Shown one piece after another: positions 15,323-23,949 of a DNA stretch of 44,321 nt. Location of the stretch: NCBI GenBank assembly GCA_964472135.1, contig CAYYJB010000013.1, positions 1-44,321 on the forward strand. Reading direction: 5' to 3'. Below the pieces are notes generated by a model that saw nothing but the letters and a program-made list of their open reading frames with translations, was not told where the DNA came from and made no database searches. The translations under genes and the position numbers were made by a program. This stretch comes from JAUREX01 sp964472135 (GTDB taxonomy: Bacteria > Pseudomonadota > Alphaproteobacteria > Rhodobacterales > Rhodobacteraceae). Each line of letters opens with the position of its first letter. The stretch's first letter is position 1.

Positions 15323-15732
15323 CGGACGGCTGGTTCCCCTCGCACACCCTTCAAATGTTCCTGCAAAGCGCCGAGATGCGGCTCCTCGGAACCGAGATGC
15401 GGCAGGAACTCGATCTCTCCTGCGGGCTCTCGAGCATCGCGCGCGGGACCTGCACGCTCAGGCTCCGGCCGGTCGATGTGCTGCGGGGCGGCGGTCCGAT
15501 CGGGCAGATCGAGATCCTCGCCGACCGCCCGCTGATGCGCGGCGAGATCGCGCTGCCGCGGGCGGGGTTCGAGACGCTCGCGCGCCATGTCGCGCAGGAA
15601 CCGCCACGCCCCGTCGCGGTGATCGTGGCGCTCAACGAAAGCCTCGAGGTCAATCTCCAGGGCGATCTGCGCATCGCCCAGACGCGCACCCTTACGGTCG
15701 CCGACATCTCGTTCAACGTCCCGCTTCAATAG
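15319..15732 (+). CDS. Unknown 137-aa protein coupled to fliA
   Basis: I do not recognise this protein. It starts at an ATG overlapping the fliA stop (ATGA), so it is translationally coupled and almost certainly real. There is no signal peptide or membrane helix. The N-terminal third is probably helical (TLQMFLQSAEMRLLGTEMRQ); the rest looks like beta strands (GTCTLRLRPVDVL, IGQIEILADRP, VAVIVALNESLEVNLQGDLR, IAQTRTLTVADISFNVPL). There are two cysteines and no obvious catalytic motif. Its position as the last gene of the sigma-54 controlled flhA operon suggests a flagellar role. It is convergent with rpoN2, 12 bases apart, with no terminator hairpin visible in the gap. Confidence 0.7.
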   Translation: MTDGWFPSHTLQMFLQSAEMRLLGTEMRQELDLSCGLSSIARGTCTLRLRPVDVLRGGGPIGQIEILADRPLMRGEIALPRAGFETLARHVAQEPPRPVAVIVALNESLEVNLQGDLRIAQTRTLTVADISFNVPLQ

Positions 15733-15744
15733 CGGGGCGCGGCG

Positions 15745-17244
15745 TCAGACCTGGCCCGCCATCACCGCCTTGCGCCGGCGCGCGAAGGAAGACGGAATAT
15801 TGAGCATCTCGCGGTATTTCGCCGCCGTCCGGCGTGCGAGGTTCACCCCCTCGGCCTTCATCATCCGCACGATGGCGTCATCGCTGTAGGGGGCATCGGC
15901 GGGTTCGCCCTCGATCAGCTTGCGGATGCGGAACTTGACGGCCGAGGCGGCATCGGCCCCCTCGCCCGAGGTCGAGGACGGCAGGCCCACGCTGAAGAAG
16001 GTCTTGAGGCGGAAGGTCCCGAGCGGGGTCGCCATCATCAGGCCCGAGGTGACGCGGCTGACGGTGCTTTCGTGCACGCCGACGGCTTCGGCGACGTCGC
16101 GCAGCACGAGCGGGCGCAGATGGCCGAGGCCCTTTTCGAGGAAAGCCTCCTGCTGGCGCACGATCTCGGCGCCGATGCGCAGGGTGGTGGCGTTGCGCTG
16201 CGCGATGGCGCGGCGCAGCCAGTTCGCATCCGATACGCGCTCGCGCGCAAAGCCGCGCGCGGCATCGGCCGCGGGGTTCGCGGCCTTGCCCGCAAGCACG
16301 GACTGCGCGAAATCGCGGTTGACCCTGACCGAGGGCAGGGTCGAGCGGTTGAGGTCCACGATCCAGCCGTCCGGGCCGCGCCGCACGATCAGGTCGGGCG
16401 GCGTGATCGGCTCGGCGCCCTGCTCGAACTGCATCCCGGGCTTGGGGTCGAGCGTGCGCAGCGCGCGCAGCATCTCGCGCAGGGCATCGGCATCGACGCC
16501 GCAACTGCGGGCGAGCGATTTCATGTTGCCCGAAGCGAGCAGCGGCAGGTTGCCCAAGAGCGCGGCGAAGGCGGGCGTCAGCATCCCCCGTTCGGCGGCC
16601 TGAAGGCGCAGGCATTCGGCAAGGTTGCGCGCGAAAATCCCGGCAGGCTCGATGCCCTGCAGCCGCTTCAGCACCGCCTCGACCTCGGCGCCCGGCACGC
16701 CGAGCGCCATCGCGACCTCGTCGACGCTCGGGCCGAGCCAGCCCGTGGGCTCCAGCCCGTCGGCCAGCGCAAGCGCGATGATGCGCTCTGCGGGGTGGGC
16801 GAAGATGAGGTCGATCTGCGTCGCGACATGATCGTAGAGCGAGCGTTCGCCCTGCGCCACGCTGCCCGAGATCGCGTCGAAATCGTCCCCCTCGTCGTCG
16901 CGCCGGCGCCCGCCGGTGCCGAGGTCGATCCGGTCGGTCTCGAAGGTGTTGGCATAGCCCTCGGCGCAGATCGGGCCGTCATCGGGGATCGCGGCCGCGC
17001 CGATCGGCGCGTCGATCGCCTCAGGGGCGGCCTCGGCCGTGGCCTGCGGCGCCTCGGGCGCAAGTATCGGCGCGTCGCGTTCGCCCTCGGCCACCTCGAT
17101 GAAGGGGTTCTCCTCGGCCTGCTGGTCGAGGAAGGCGCGCAACTCGAGGTTCGACATCTGCAGAAGCCGGATCGCCTGCTGCAACTGCGTCGTGATGACG
17201 AGCGACTGCTTTTGCCGCAACTGCTGGGACGTGAAGATCTGCAT
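15745..17244 (-). CDS. rpoN: RNA polymerase sigma-54 factor, flagellar RpoN2 type
   Basis: Sigma-54 directs polymerase to -24/-12 promoters and needs an AAA+ activator. The 499-residue protein has the glutamine- and leucine-rich activator-interaction region at the N-terminus (QQLRQKQSLVITTQLQQAIR, LLQMSNLELRAFLDQQAEEN), an acidic linker, the core-binding domain, the helix-turn-helix (DVAEAVGVHESTVSRVTSG) and an RpoN box ARRTAAKYREM, where the usual Val is Ala. The start ATG at 17244 has an ideal GGAGGT site with 7-base spacing. Located between fleQ and flagellar operons, it should be the flagellum-dedicated copy, like RpoN2 of C. sphaeroides; whether a second rpoN exists elsewhere cannot be seen here. 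Confidence 0.95.
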   Translation of the reverse strand: MQIFTSQQLRQKQSLVITTQLQQAIRLLQMSNLELRAFLDQQAEENPFIEVAEGERDAPILAPEAPQATAEAAPEAIDAPIGAAAIPDDGPICAEGYANTFETDRIDLGTGGRRRDDEGDDFDAISGSVAQGERSLYDHVATQIDLIFAHPAERIIALALADGLEPTGWLGPSVDEVAMALGVPGAEVEAVLKRLQGIEPAGIFARNLAECLRLQAAERGMLTPAFAALLGNLPLLASGNMKSLARSCGVDADALREMLRALRTLDPKPGMQFEQGAEPITPPDLIVRRGPDGWIVDLNRSTLPSVRVNRDFAQSVLAGKAANPAADAARGFARERVSDANWLRRAIAQRNATTLRIGAEIVRQQEAFLEKGLGHLRPLVLRDVAEAVGVHESTVSRVTSGLMMATPLGTFRLKTFFSVGLPSSTSGEGADAASAVKFRIRKLIEGEPADAPYSDDAIVRMMKAEGVNLARRTAAKYREMLNIPSSFARRRKAVMAGQV

Positions 17245-17317
17245 GGGCCTACCTCCGGTTGCAGGGAGGATCGGCAATCGGCCCGGTTTTTGCAAACAAT
17301 CAATTTGACAGGTATTT

Positions 17318-17331
17318 GTCGGAAAGCCGAC
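17318..17331 (-). terminator. Small hairpin between fleQ and rpoN2
   Basis: GTCGG-AAAG-CCGAC is a five-pair stem with a four-base loop in the 156-base fleQ-rpoN2 gap. It has no T run and could be a weak attenuator or chance. The gap is less GC-rich than its surroundings and probably carries the rpoN2 promoter, but I see no convincing -35/-10 pair. Confidence 0.2.
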
Positions 17332-17400
17332 GCTTCAACCATCTGACATGAAATCGTTTTTTCTGGCGCCGCCCGAGGTGGCGGGATTTTGACCCCGAAT

Positions 17401-18510
<1,110 letters not shown>

Positions 18511-18534
18511 CTCGGTCGGTCACTCGCGTCGTCC

Positions 18535-18578
18535 CGGTTGCGGTTTAGCTATCAATAAGATTTGTGTTACCGCAACCG
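18535..18578. promoter_or_regulatory. Perfect 10-base inverted repeat upstream of fleQ
   Basis: CGGTTGCGGT at 18535-18544 and ACCGCAACCG at 18569-18578 are exact reverse complements separated by 24 AT-rich bases. The element sits 24 bases before the fleQ ATG, in the 267-base gap to rsmC. It could be a two-half-site operator over the fleQ promoter or an mRNA hairpin in the fleQ leader. The rest of the gap (18579-18777) is relatively AT-rich and has no gene I can support. Confidence 0.55.
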
Positions 18579-18777
18579 ATCACTGTCGGTTTCTTGGCAT
18601 TGTTGCTGAAAAGTCGCAGAATAACAGGCCGAAATCATGCGGTATTTGCGATCATGTGTCAAAAATAGGGCAACATTCAATCCCTGATCGAGCGCAAGCA
18701 ACGCGTTTCCCGCCCCTGCGCCTTGCGATCCGGGACGGCGGACGCTATGCAGGACCGCCGCAGCGCAGCAGGGAGAG

Positions 18778-19788
18778 ATGCGCGCCACCCGCCTTGCCCA
18801 CGCGATCGCGACCGGCGCGCTCTGCCTGCCCGAGGCAGGGCCGATCGCCGTCTATCGCCCCGCCCCGGATGACGATCTCTCGGCGCTTCCGCTCGGGCGC
18901 GTCACGATCGTGACCTCGGACCGCGTGGCGCAGGATGCCTTCGCGGCGCGCGGCGTGTCCGTCGCGCGGGTCGCCGCAACCGGTCAGGCGGCCGCGATCA
19001 TCTGCCTGCCACGCGCCCGAGCCCATGCGCGCGCGATCTTCGCCGAAGCGGTGGCGGCGGTCGGGGCCGGCGCCCCGATCATCATCGACGGGCAGAAATC
19101 GGACGGGATCGAGGCCATGCAGCGCGATCTGGTGCAACTCGGCACCCCCGCCGACTGGGTGGTGGCCAAGGGGCACGGGCGCTGCTTCGGTCTGTGCGCC
19201 CCGGATGCGGCCCCGGCGGGCTGGGCGGCCGCCGCGCGCGCCGTCGAGGGCGGTTTCGTCACCCTTCCCGGCGTTTTTTCGGCCGATGGCCCCGATCCGG
19301 GGTCGGTGATGCTGGCCGCGCATCTGCCAGCGCGGCTGCCGCCCCGGATGGCCGATCTTGGCGCCGGCTGGGGCTGGCTGGCGGCGCAGGCACTGACGCG
19401 CGACGGCGTCACATCGATCGAACTGGTCGAGGCAGAGGCGGATGCGCTCGACTGCGCGCGGCGCAACCTGACCGATCCGCGCGCCATTTTCGTCTGGGCC
19501 GACGTGCGCCGCCATAGGCCCGCAGCACCCTATGACGGCATCATCTGCAACCCGCCCTTTCACGCCGGGCGGGGGGCGGATCCGAGTCTCGGGCAGGCAT
19601 TCATCGGCGCCGCGGCGCGCATGCTCTCACCGGGCGGCAGTTTGTGGCTGGTCGCAAACCGCCATCTGCCCTATGAGGAAACCCTGAGGGGCGCCTTCGC
19701 CGAGGTCGAGCAGATCGCGGTTTCGGCCTCCTTCAAGGTCTGGCGCGCAAGTCGGCCGCGGCCATCGGCGCCGCGCAGGCAGAGGTGA
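18778..19788 (+). CDS. rsmC: Class I SAM methyltransferase, RsmC-like (16S rRNA guanine-N2)
   Basis: RsmC methylates G1207 of 16S rRNA in the assembled 30S subunit. The 336-residue protein has an N-terminal degenerate domain and a C-terminal Rossmann methyltransferase domain with the SAM motif ADLGAGWGWLA, the acidic ELVEAE and the catalytic NPPFH starting at Asn258, followed by a typical late strand (SPGGSLWLVANRHLPYEETL). This two-domain layout with NPPF(H) is that of RsmC/RlmG proteins. AGGGAGAG precedes the ATG at 18778. It is followed three bases later by an SDR gene, with which it should be co-transcribed. RsmC versus RlmG substrate cannot be settled by reading. Confidence 0.82.
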   Translation: MRATRLAHAIATGALCLPEAGPIAVYRPAPDDDLSALPLGRVTIVTSDRVAQDAFAARGVSVARVAATGQAAAIICLPRARAHARAIFAEAVAAVGAGAPIIIDGQKSDGIEAMQRDLVQLGTPADWVVAKGHGRCFGLCAPDAAPAGWAAAARAVEGGFVTLPGVFSADGPDPGSVMLAAHLPARLPPRMADLGAGWGWLAAQALTRDGVTSIELVEAEADALDCARRNLTDPRAIFVWADVRRHRPAAPYDGIICNPPFHAGRGADPSLGQAFIGAAARMLSPGGSLWLVANRHLPYEETLRGAFAEVEQIAVSASFKVWRASRPRPSAPRRQR

Positions 19789-19791
19789 TCC

Positions 19792-20610
19792 ATGTCCTAT
19801 TCGGTTGCTGGCAAGGCTGTCATCGTCACCGGCGCGGCGCGCGGGATCGGCCTCGCGATCGCGCGGCATTTCGTCGACCGGGGCGCGTCGGTGATGTTCG
19901 CCGATCCCGACGAGGCGCAATTGCTCCATGAGGTCGGCGATGCGGCGCGCAGCGAGGGGCAGGTCCGCCATTTCGCGGGCGACCTGCGCGAGAAACTCGC
20001 GGTCGCGAACCTCGTCTCGGCCACGATCGACGCCTTCGACCGGATCGACGTGCTGGTGAACGCCTCGCGCCATGTCGCGACCTCCGACCCGATCGGGATA
20101 GAGGCCGACGCGGTCGAGGACATGATCGCGCTGAACCTGATGACGAGTCTGCGCGTCTCGCAGGCGGTGGCGCGGCGGATGATCCTCCAGTCCGCGCGCG
20201 AGGCAACCGAAGAGGGCGCGACCCTCGCGGCCGGATCGATCGTCAACATCTCGTCGATCGCGGCGCGTCGCGCGCAGCCCGAACTGATGGCCTATTCCAT
20301 CGCCTGCGCCGCGATCGACCAGATGACCCGCTCGATGGCAGTCGCCCTCGCCCCGCGGCGCATCCGCGTCAATGCGGTCGCCTTCGGCAGCGTGATGAGC
20401 GCCTCGCTCCAGGGCAGCCTGAAGGGGCACGCCGACAAGCGGGCCGAGATCATCCGCAACACCCCCCTCGGGCGCATCGCCGGCGCCGACGAACTCGCCG
20501 AGGCGGTCCAGTTCCTCGCCTCGGACGGCGCGGGCTTCGTGACGGGGCAGGTCCTGACGGTCGATGGCGGACGCTCGCTGATCGACCCGGTCTGCCTGCC
20601 CGCGCACTAG
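19792..20610 (+). CDS. Short-chain dehydrogenase/reductase-fold protein lacking the catalytic lysine
   Basis: A 272-residue SDR with the coenzyme-binding TGAARGIG at the N-terminus, an NAG-like NAS, a serine-containing strand (IVNISSIAARRA) and the C-terminal FVTGQVLTVDGG common to FabG-type members. The active-site YxxxK reads Y-S-I-A-C, so the general-base-supporting lysine is a cysteine, while Tyr and Ser remain. The fold should still bind NAD(P), but classical oxidoreduction is doubtful. It is co-transcribed with rsmC (three-base gap); no substrate can be named. A C9 and alternating GC tract follows the stop codon. Confidence 0.85.
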   Translation: MSYSVAGKAVIVTGAARGIGLAIARHFVDRGASVMFADPDEAQLLHEVGDAARSEGQVRHFAGDLREKLAVANLVSATIDAFDRIDVLVNASRHVATSDPIGIEADAVEDMIALNLMTSLRVSQAVARRMILQSAREATEEGATLAAGSIVNISSIAARRAQPELMAYSIACAAIDQMTRSMAVALAPRRIRVNAVAFGSVMSASLQGSLKGHADKRAEIIRNTPLGRIAGADELAEAVQFLASDGAGFVTGQVLTVDGGRSLIDPVCLPAH

Positions 20611-20631
20611 CCCCCCCCCGCGCGCGCGCGC
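20611..20631. repeat. C9 plus alternating CG tract between convergent genes
   Basis: Nine C residues (20611-20619) run into an alternating G-C tract to about 20631 in the 29-base gap between the SDR stop and the methyltransferase stop. There is no hairpin with a T run. Such tracts are prone to slippage and can form Z-DNA; no function is evident. Confidence 0.7.
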
Positions 20632-20639
20632 CCCGCCCG

Positions 20640-22217
20640 TCAGATCTCGAACGCGCCTTGCCGGCCGTCCTCCTCGCGCGCGGCGCGACGAAAGGTGTCG
20701 GCGCGGCGCAGCGGCAGCGCCACCGCGCGCTCGCGCAGCACCATCGCCTGTTCGACCGTCACGATCTGGAGGCGCGGCACCGGGCTGCAATCCTCGAGCG
20801 TGAACTGTCCGGCCGCGGCGGCCTCGGTCTGCATCGGCCGGCCGGGAGGCACAAGCGTCAGGAACACGCCGATGTCGGCGCCCTCGCGCTCGATCGTGCC
20901 GCGCAGGTCGCGGATCATCGACACGCCCACATTCTCCCCCGCCTTGACGCTGACGATGGCGCGGCCCGTCTTGCCGAACCAGATGTTGCCGTCGATGCCG
21001 CGGTCGGCCCCCTTCTTGCCAAAATTGCCCGGCTGCGCGTTGATGAGCGAGAGCGCCCATTTCTCGAACTCGTGATAGCGTCCGCGCTGCGCCAGATCGC
21101 GCGCGCCCTCGACGTCCTTCGGCACCCCGTGGGTGGTGAAGGCGACATCGGGAAAGGCGTCGCGCAGGCGCTTCTCGATCAGCCCGATGGCAAGGTGGGT
21201 GATGTCGATGCCGATCCACGCCCGCCCGAGCTTCTGCGCGGCATGGATGGTGGTGCCGCAGCCGCAGAACGGGTCGAGCACGACATCGCTGGGGTTCGAC
21301 GAGGCGCTCAGGATGCGTTCGAGCAGCGCGACGGGTTTCTGGGTGGGGTAGCCGAGGCGTTCTGACCCACTTTTCGTCATTCGGATATCTGTCCAGATAC
21401 TTTGGACTAGCTGTCCAGAGAGAGCGTCCAGAAAGTTTTTTCGGTAAGGCATGCCTTCTTTGCTATAATAAATTTCGTTTCGATCATGCAGTTTCTGCAT
21501 GTTCTCCTTAGTGAATCTCCAATTCCTCGTGTGACCGTTCCACTCATATTGTGGCCCCCTTCCTCCTGGAGCAAGCATTGTGTTTGGCCAAAACCTACGG
21601 CCACTTGAATCCGAGTATCTGAATCTCTTTCTTATGTGCTCCTCGCTATATTCAGTTCTAATAGGGTTAAAATTAAAATCGTTGTTTTTTGAATAGAACA
21701 GAATTATGTCATGAACTTTGCCAAAGCGCTTCGAGTCATTGTGTGATCCAAACCTTTGCCAAACAATCTCATTCCTGAAATTTTCCTTCCCAAACACCGC
21801 ATCCAGCAGAATCTTCAGGTAATGGCTCGCCGTCGGGTCGCAGTGCAGATAGAGGCTGCCGGTGGGCTTCAGCACCCGGTGCAGCTCGATCAGCCGCACC
21901 TCCATCATGGCGAGATAGGCCATCATGTCGTTCTCGCCCAGAAACGCGCGCAGCGCGACGATCATCTGGGCCGCGTCCGAATGGGTGCGGTGGCGGCGGA
22001 CATCCTCATAGGCGGCGGCGGCCGCGTCCGTCCAGTGCCAGGTATCCTCGAAGGCCTCGACCTGCGCGGCACTCGTCTTGCCGTCGGGCGACTTGAAGAG
22101 CTGGTTGTAGGAGGCGTTCGAGTTGAAGGGCGGATCGAGATAGATGAGATCCACGCTCTCGGCCGGCATGTTGCGCAGCACCTCGAGATTGTCGCCGTAA
22201 TGAAGGTGGTTGGCCAT
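20640..22217 (-). CDS. Beta-class DNA methyltransferase with nuclease-like C-terminal domain
   Basis: A 525-residue amino-methyltransferase. The catalytic motif IV LDPPFNS (residues about 27-33) comes first, then the target-recognition region, then motif I DPFCGCGTT (about 315), the beta-class order (N6-adenine or N4-cytosine). Residues after about 380 form a second domain, with EFEKWALSLINAQPGNF, GKKGADRGIDGNIWFGKTG and IVSVKAGENVG. Its D...(V)xK spacing recalls Mrr/PD-(D/E)xK nucleases, suggesting a methyltransferase-endonuclease fusion. Bases about 21365-21790 (residues 142-284, the recognition region) are visibly AT-rich with different codon use, unlike both flanks. No separate restriction gene lies nearby. 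It is not CcrM-like in length or C-terminus. Target sequence is unknown. Confidence 0.87.
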   Translation of the reverse strand: MANHLHYGDNLEVLRNMPAESVDLIYLDPPFNSNASYNQLFKSPDGKTSAAQVEAFEDTWHWTDAAAAAYEDVRRHRTHSDAAQMIVALRAFLGENDMMAYLAMMEVRLIELHRVLKPTGSLYLHCDPTASHYLKILLDAVFGKENFRNEIVWQRFGSHNDSKRFGKVHDIILFYSKNNDFNFNPIRTEYSEEHIRKRFRYSDSSGRRFWPNTMLAPGGRGPQYEWNGHTRNWRFTKENMQKLHDRNEIYYSKEGMPYRKNFLDALSGQLVQSIWTDIRMTKSGSERLGYPTQKPVALLERILSASSNPSDVVLDPFCGCGTTIHAAQKLGRAWIGIDITHLAIGLIEKRLRDAFPDVAFTTHGVPKDVEGARDLAQRGRYHEFEKWALSLINAQPGNFGKKGADRGIDGNIWFGKTGRAIVSVKAGENVGVSMIRDLRGTIEREGADIGVFLTLVPPGRPMQTEAAAAGQFTLEDCSPVPRLQIVTVEQAMVLRERAVALPLRRADTFRRAAREEDGRQGAFEI

Positions 22218-22391
22218 CGACGGATCGCGCCCCCTGAAATCTGCGTCTGAAACGGGGGCACGATAGCGGGATCGGTCCGCCCTGTCAGCCCCTTGACGGC
22301 GCCAGCCGAGGCGCGGCGGCGAACTTGACCGGCCCGGGGCGCGGGTTCAGTGTGGCCCTGCGTTTCAGGATGGGCATTACAGGGGGCGGCG

Positions 22392-23504
22392 ATGTCGGGG
22401 CGGTTCGGTTCTGCGCGCGGCCCCCGGATCCGCGGCTGCGCGGGGGCGTTCGGCGCGCTCATGCTCATCATGGCCGGGGCCGGGGGGTGGGCGCAGACTG
22501 GGTCGGGGCCGGTAGCGGGGCCGGCAGGTGAGGCGGCGGTCTGTGCCGATGCGCAGAGCGCGCGGCTTGAGCTGCACTGCCGCCTCGGGGCGGCCGAGGG
22601 GCGCGCGATCGGGGCCGCCGAGTTCGGCGCCCTCGCGGTGCTCGCGCGCGCGCAGGGGCGGGTTCAGGGGCACGCCGATCCGCCCCGCCTCGTGCCCTTC
22701 GCCACCCCCATCCTGCGCCACGAGGCCGATATCAACGGCGGCAACCCCGACCGGCCGCTGGTCCTGGGCAACCTCGTGTTCGCGAGCGATCCGGCGCGGC
22801 TGCGCCGGTCGGGCGTGGTGGCGGGGGCGGAGGTCGGGCTTAGCCTGCGCCTCGCCCGCCCGCCGGGGCTGCGGCTGGGGCTGCTCGCGGCCTGGTCGGG
22901 GGTGACGGACAGGGCCGGGGAGCCGGGCATCCGCGGGGTGCGGGTGCAGGGCTGCGCCGAGCGCGACCTCGCGCGCGGCTGGTTCGCCGAGGGCTGCGCC
23001 GAGATGCAGCGCAGCTTGCGCGAATTCGCGCGCAGCGACACGCGCGCGACGACCCTGCGCCTCGGGCGCGTGTTCACGACGCGCGGCCCGGTCCACGCCG
23101 AGGCGAGCGGCGCGGTGGCGCGGATGCGCCTCGATTTCGCGGGGCAGAACCGGCTGATCGGGCGGTTCGACATGATCCACCCCGCGGGCTGGCACGGGGG
23201 GGTGCAGATCATCGCGGGCACCGCGATGCCGGGGCGCCACGTGGTCAGGCGCGAAGGCGTGGCGCGGCTGCGCCTGCCCATCGGGACGCGCTGGGTGCGA
23301 CTCGAAGGCAGCATCGCGGCGGCCTCGGGCAGCAGCTATTTCGGGATCGCGCGGACCGAGACGATCCTTGGCGCGACGCTGGCGGTGCCGCTCGGGCGGG
23401 CGCTGCGGCTCAGCCTCGGGTATCGGCGCACGCGCGCCTCGATCGACTATTTCGCGACCGAGGGTCCGGTCTTGGCGGTGGGATTTCCGCCGATCCGGTT
23501 CTGA
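22392..23504 (+). CDS. Secreted protein of unknown function
   Basis: I do not recognise this family. The chosen ATG at 22392 (AGGGGGCG ribosome site) gives 370 aa; the frame is open 14 codons further upstream. The N-terminus is basic and then hydrophobic (GAFGALMLIMAGAGGWAQ), a probable signal peptide. The mature part is rich in Arg and Gly with alternating beta-like strands (LGLSLRLARPP-type, LRLPIGTRWVRLEGSIAAAS, RALRLSLGYRRTRASIDYF) and ends in Phe (GFPPIRF), all suggestive of an outer-membrane barrel. Cysteines occur in a few pairs (VCADAQSARLELHC; GCAERD...EGCAE). It is convergent with the DUF3775 gene, seven bases apart. Confidence 0.65.
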   Translation: MSGRFGSARGPRIRGCAGAFGALMLIMAGAGGWAQTGSGPVAGPAGEAAVCADAQSARLELHCRLGAAEGRAIGAAEFGALAVLARAQGRVQGHADPPRLVPFATPILRHEADINGGNPDRPLVLGNLVFASDPARLRRSGVVAGAEVGLSLRLARPPGLRLGLLAAWSGVTDRAGEPGIRGVRVQGCAERDLARGWFAEGCAEMQRSLREFARSDTRATTLRLGRVFTTRGPVHAEASGAVARMRLDFAGQNRLIGRFDMIHPAGWHGGVQIIAGTAMPGRHVVRREGVARLRLPIGTRWVRLEGSIAAASGSSYFGIARTETILGATLAVPLGRALRLSLGYRRTRASIDYFATEGPVLAVGFPPIRF

Positions 23505-23511
23505 TGCCGCC

Positions 23512-23829
23512 TCAGAGGAAATCCTCTTCGGCCTCGGTCACGTCGATGCCCATCGCATCAAGGCCCGCCTCGAGGTTCTCGGCCAGATGCGGCATCCCCA
23601 TGAGGTAGCGGGCGGTGGGCGTCGTGGCCTCGGCGGCGGCGATGGCGCGGGCCTCGTCGAACTCGGCCGGGTCGAAGGCGCCGCGCCCGACCCAGGCCAG
23701 CGCCACGAGGCTGGTCTTTTCATCCTCGTTCATCGCCTCGATGAAGGCTTCGAGTTCCTCATCCGCGCGGTCGCCCTCGCGCGACTGGAAGATGACCTGA
23801 ACGACCTTGGCGGGGCTGATCTCGAGCAT
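23512..23829 (-). CDS. DUF3775 family protein
   Basis: A 105-residue acidic protein starting MLEISPAKVVQVIFQSREGD. It matches my memory of DUF3775 proteins of Rhodobacterales, with NEDEKTSLVALAWVGRGAFD and TTPTARYLMGMPHLAENLEA. No function is known for the family. Start ATG 23829 is supported by AAAGGAG; the longer open frame to 23895 has no ribosome site of similar quality. No signal peptide or membrane segment. Confidence 0.85.
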   Translation of the reverse strand: MLEISPAKVVQVIFQSREGDRADEELEAFIEAMNEDEKTSLVALAWVGRGAFDPAEFDEARAIAAAEATTPTARYLMGMPHLAENLEAGLDAMGIDVTEAEEDFL

Positions 23830-23949
23830 GGCGGCTCCTTTCGGCTGGATCATGGCGGGCAGGCTCGCGCGCGCGGGGCGGGGGCGCAACGACATGGATC
23901 AAACCGGCGGGGGTTTCCGGCGGGGATGGGGCGGCCTATCCTCGGCGCC

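Noticed and set aside
17280..17293. GG-N10-GC sigma-54-like spacing on the plus strand upstream of rpoN2
   Set aside because: It points away from rpoN2 and into the antisense of fleQ with no gene to serve; the -24 context is not TGGC.
18664..18684. GG-N10-GC spacing on the minus strand about 160 bases upstream of fleQ
   Set aside because: The surrounding bases do not match the sigma-54 consensus, and the master activator gene is not expected to depend on its own sigma-54 step.
21365..21790. AT-rich stretch as a prophage or insertion element
   Set aside because: The methyltransferase frame runs through it unbroken and no transposase, terminal repeat or target duplication is seen; a recognition-domain swap explains it better.
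20640..22217. Cell-cycle methyltransferase CcrM
   Set aside because: The protein is much longer than CcrM, has a nuclease-like C-terminal domain, and lacks the CcrM C-terminal region; it is beta class but not an evident orthologue.
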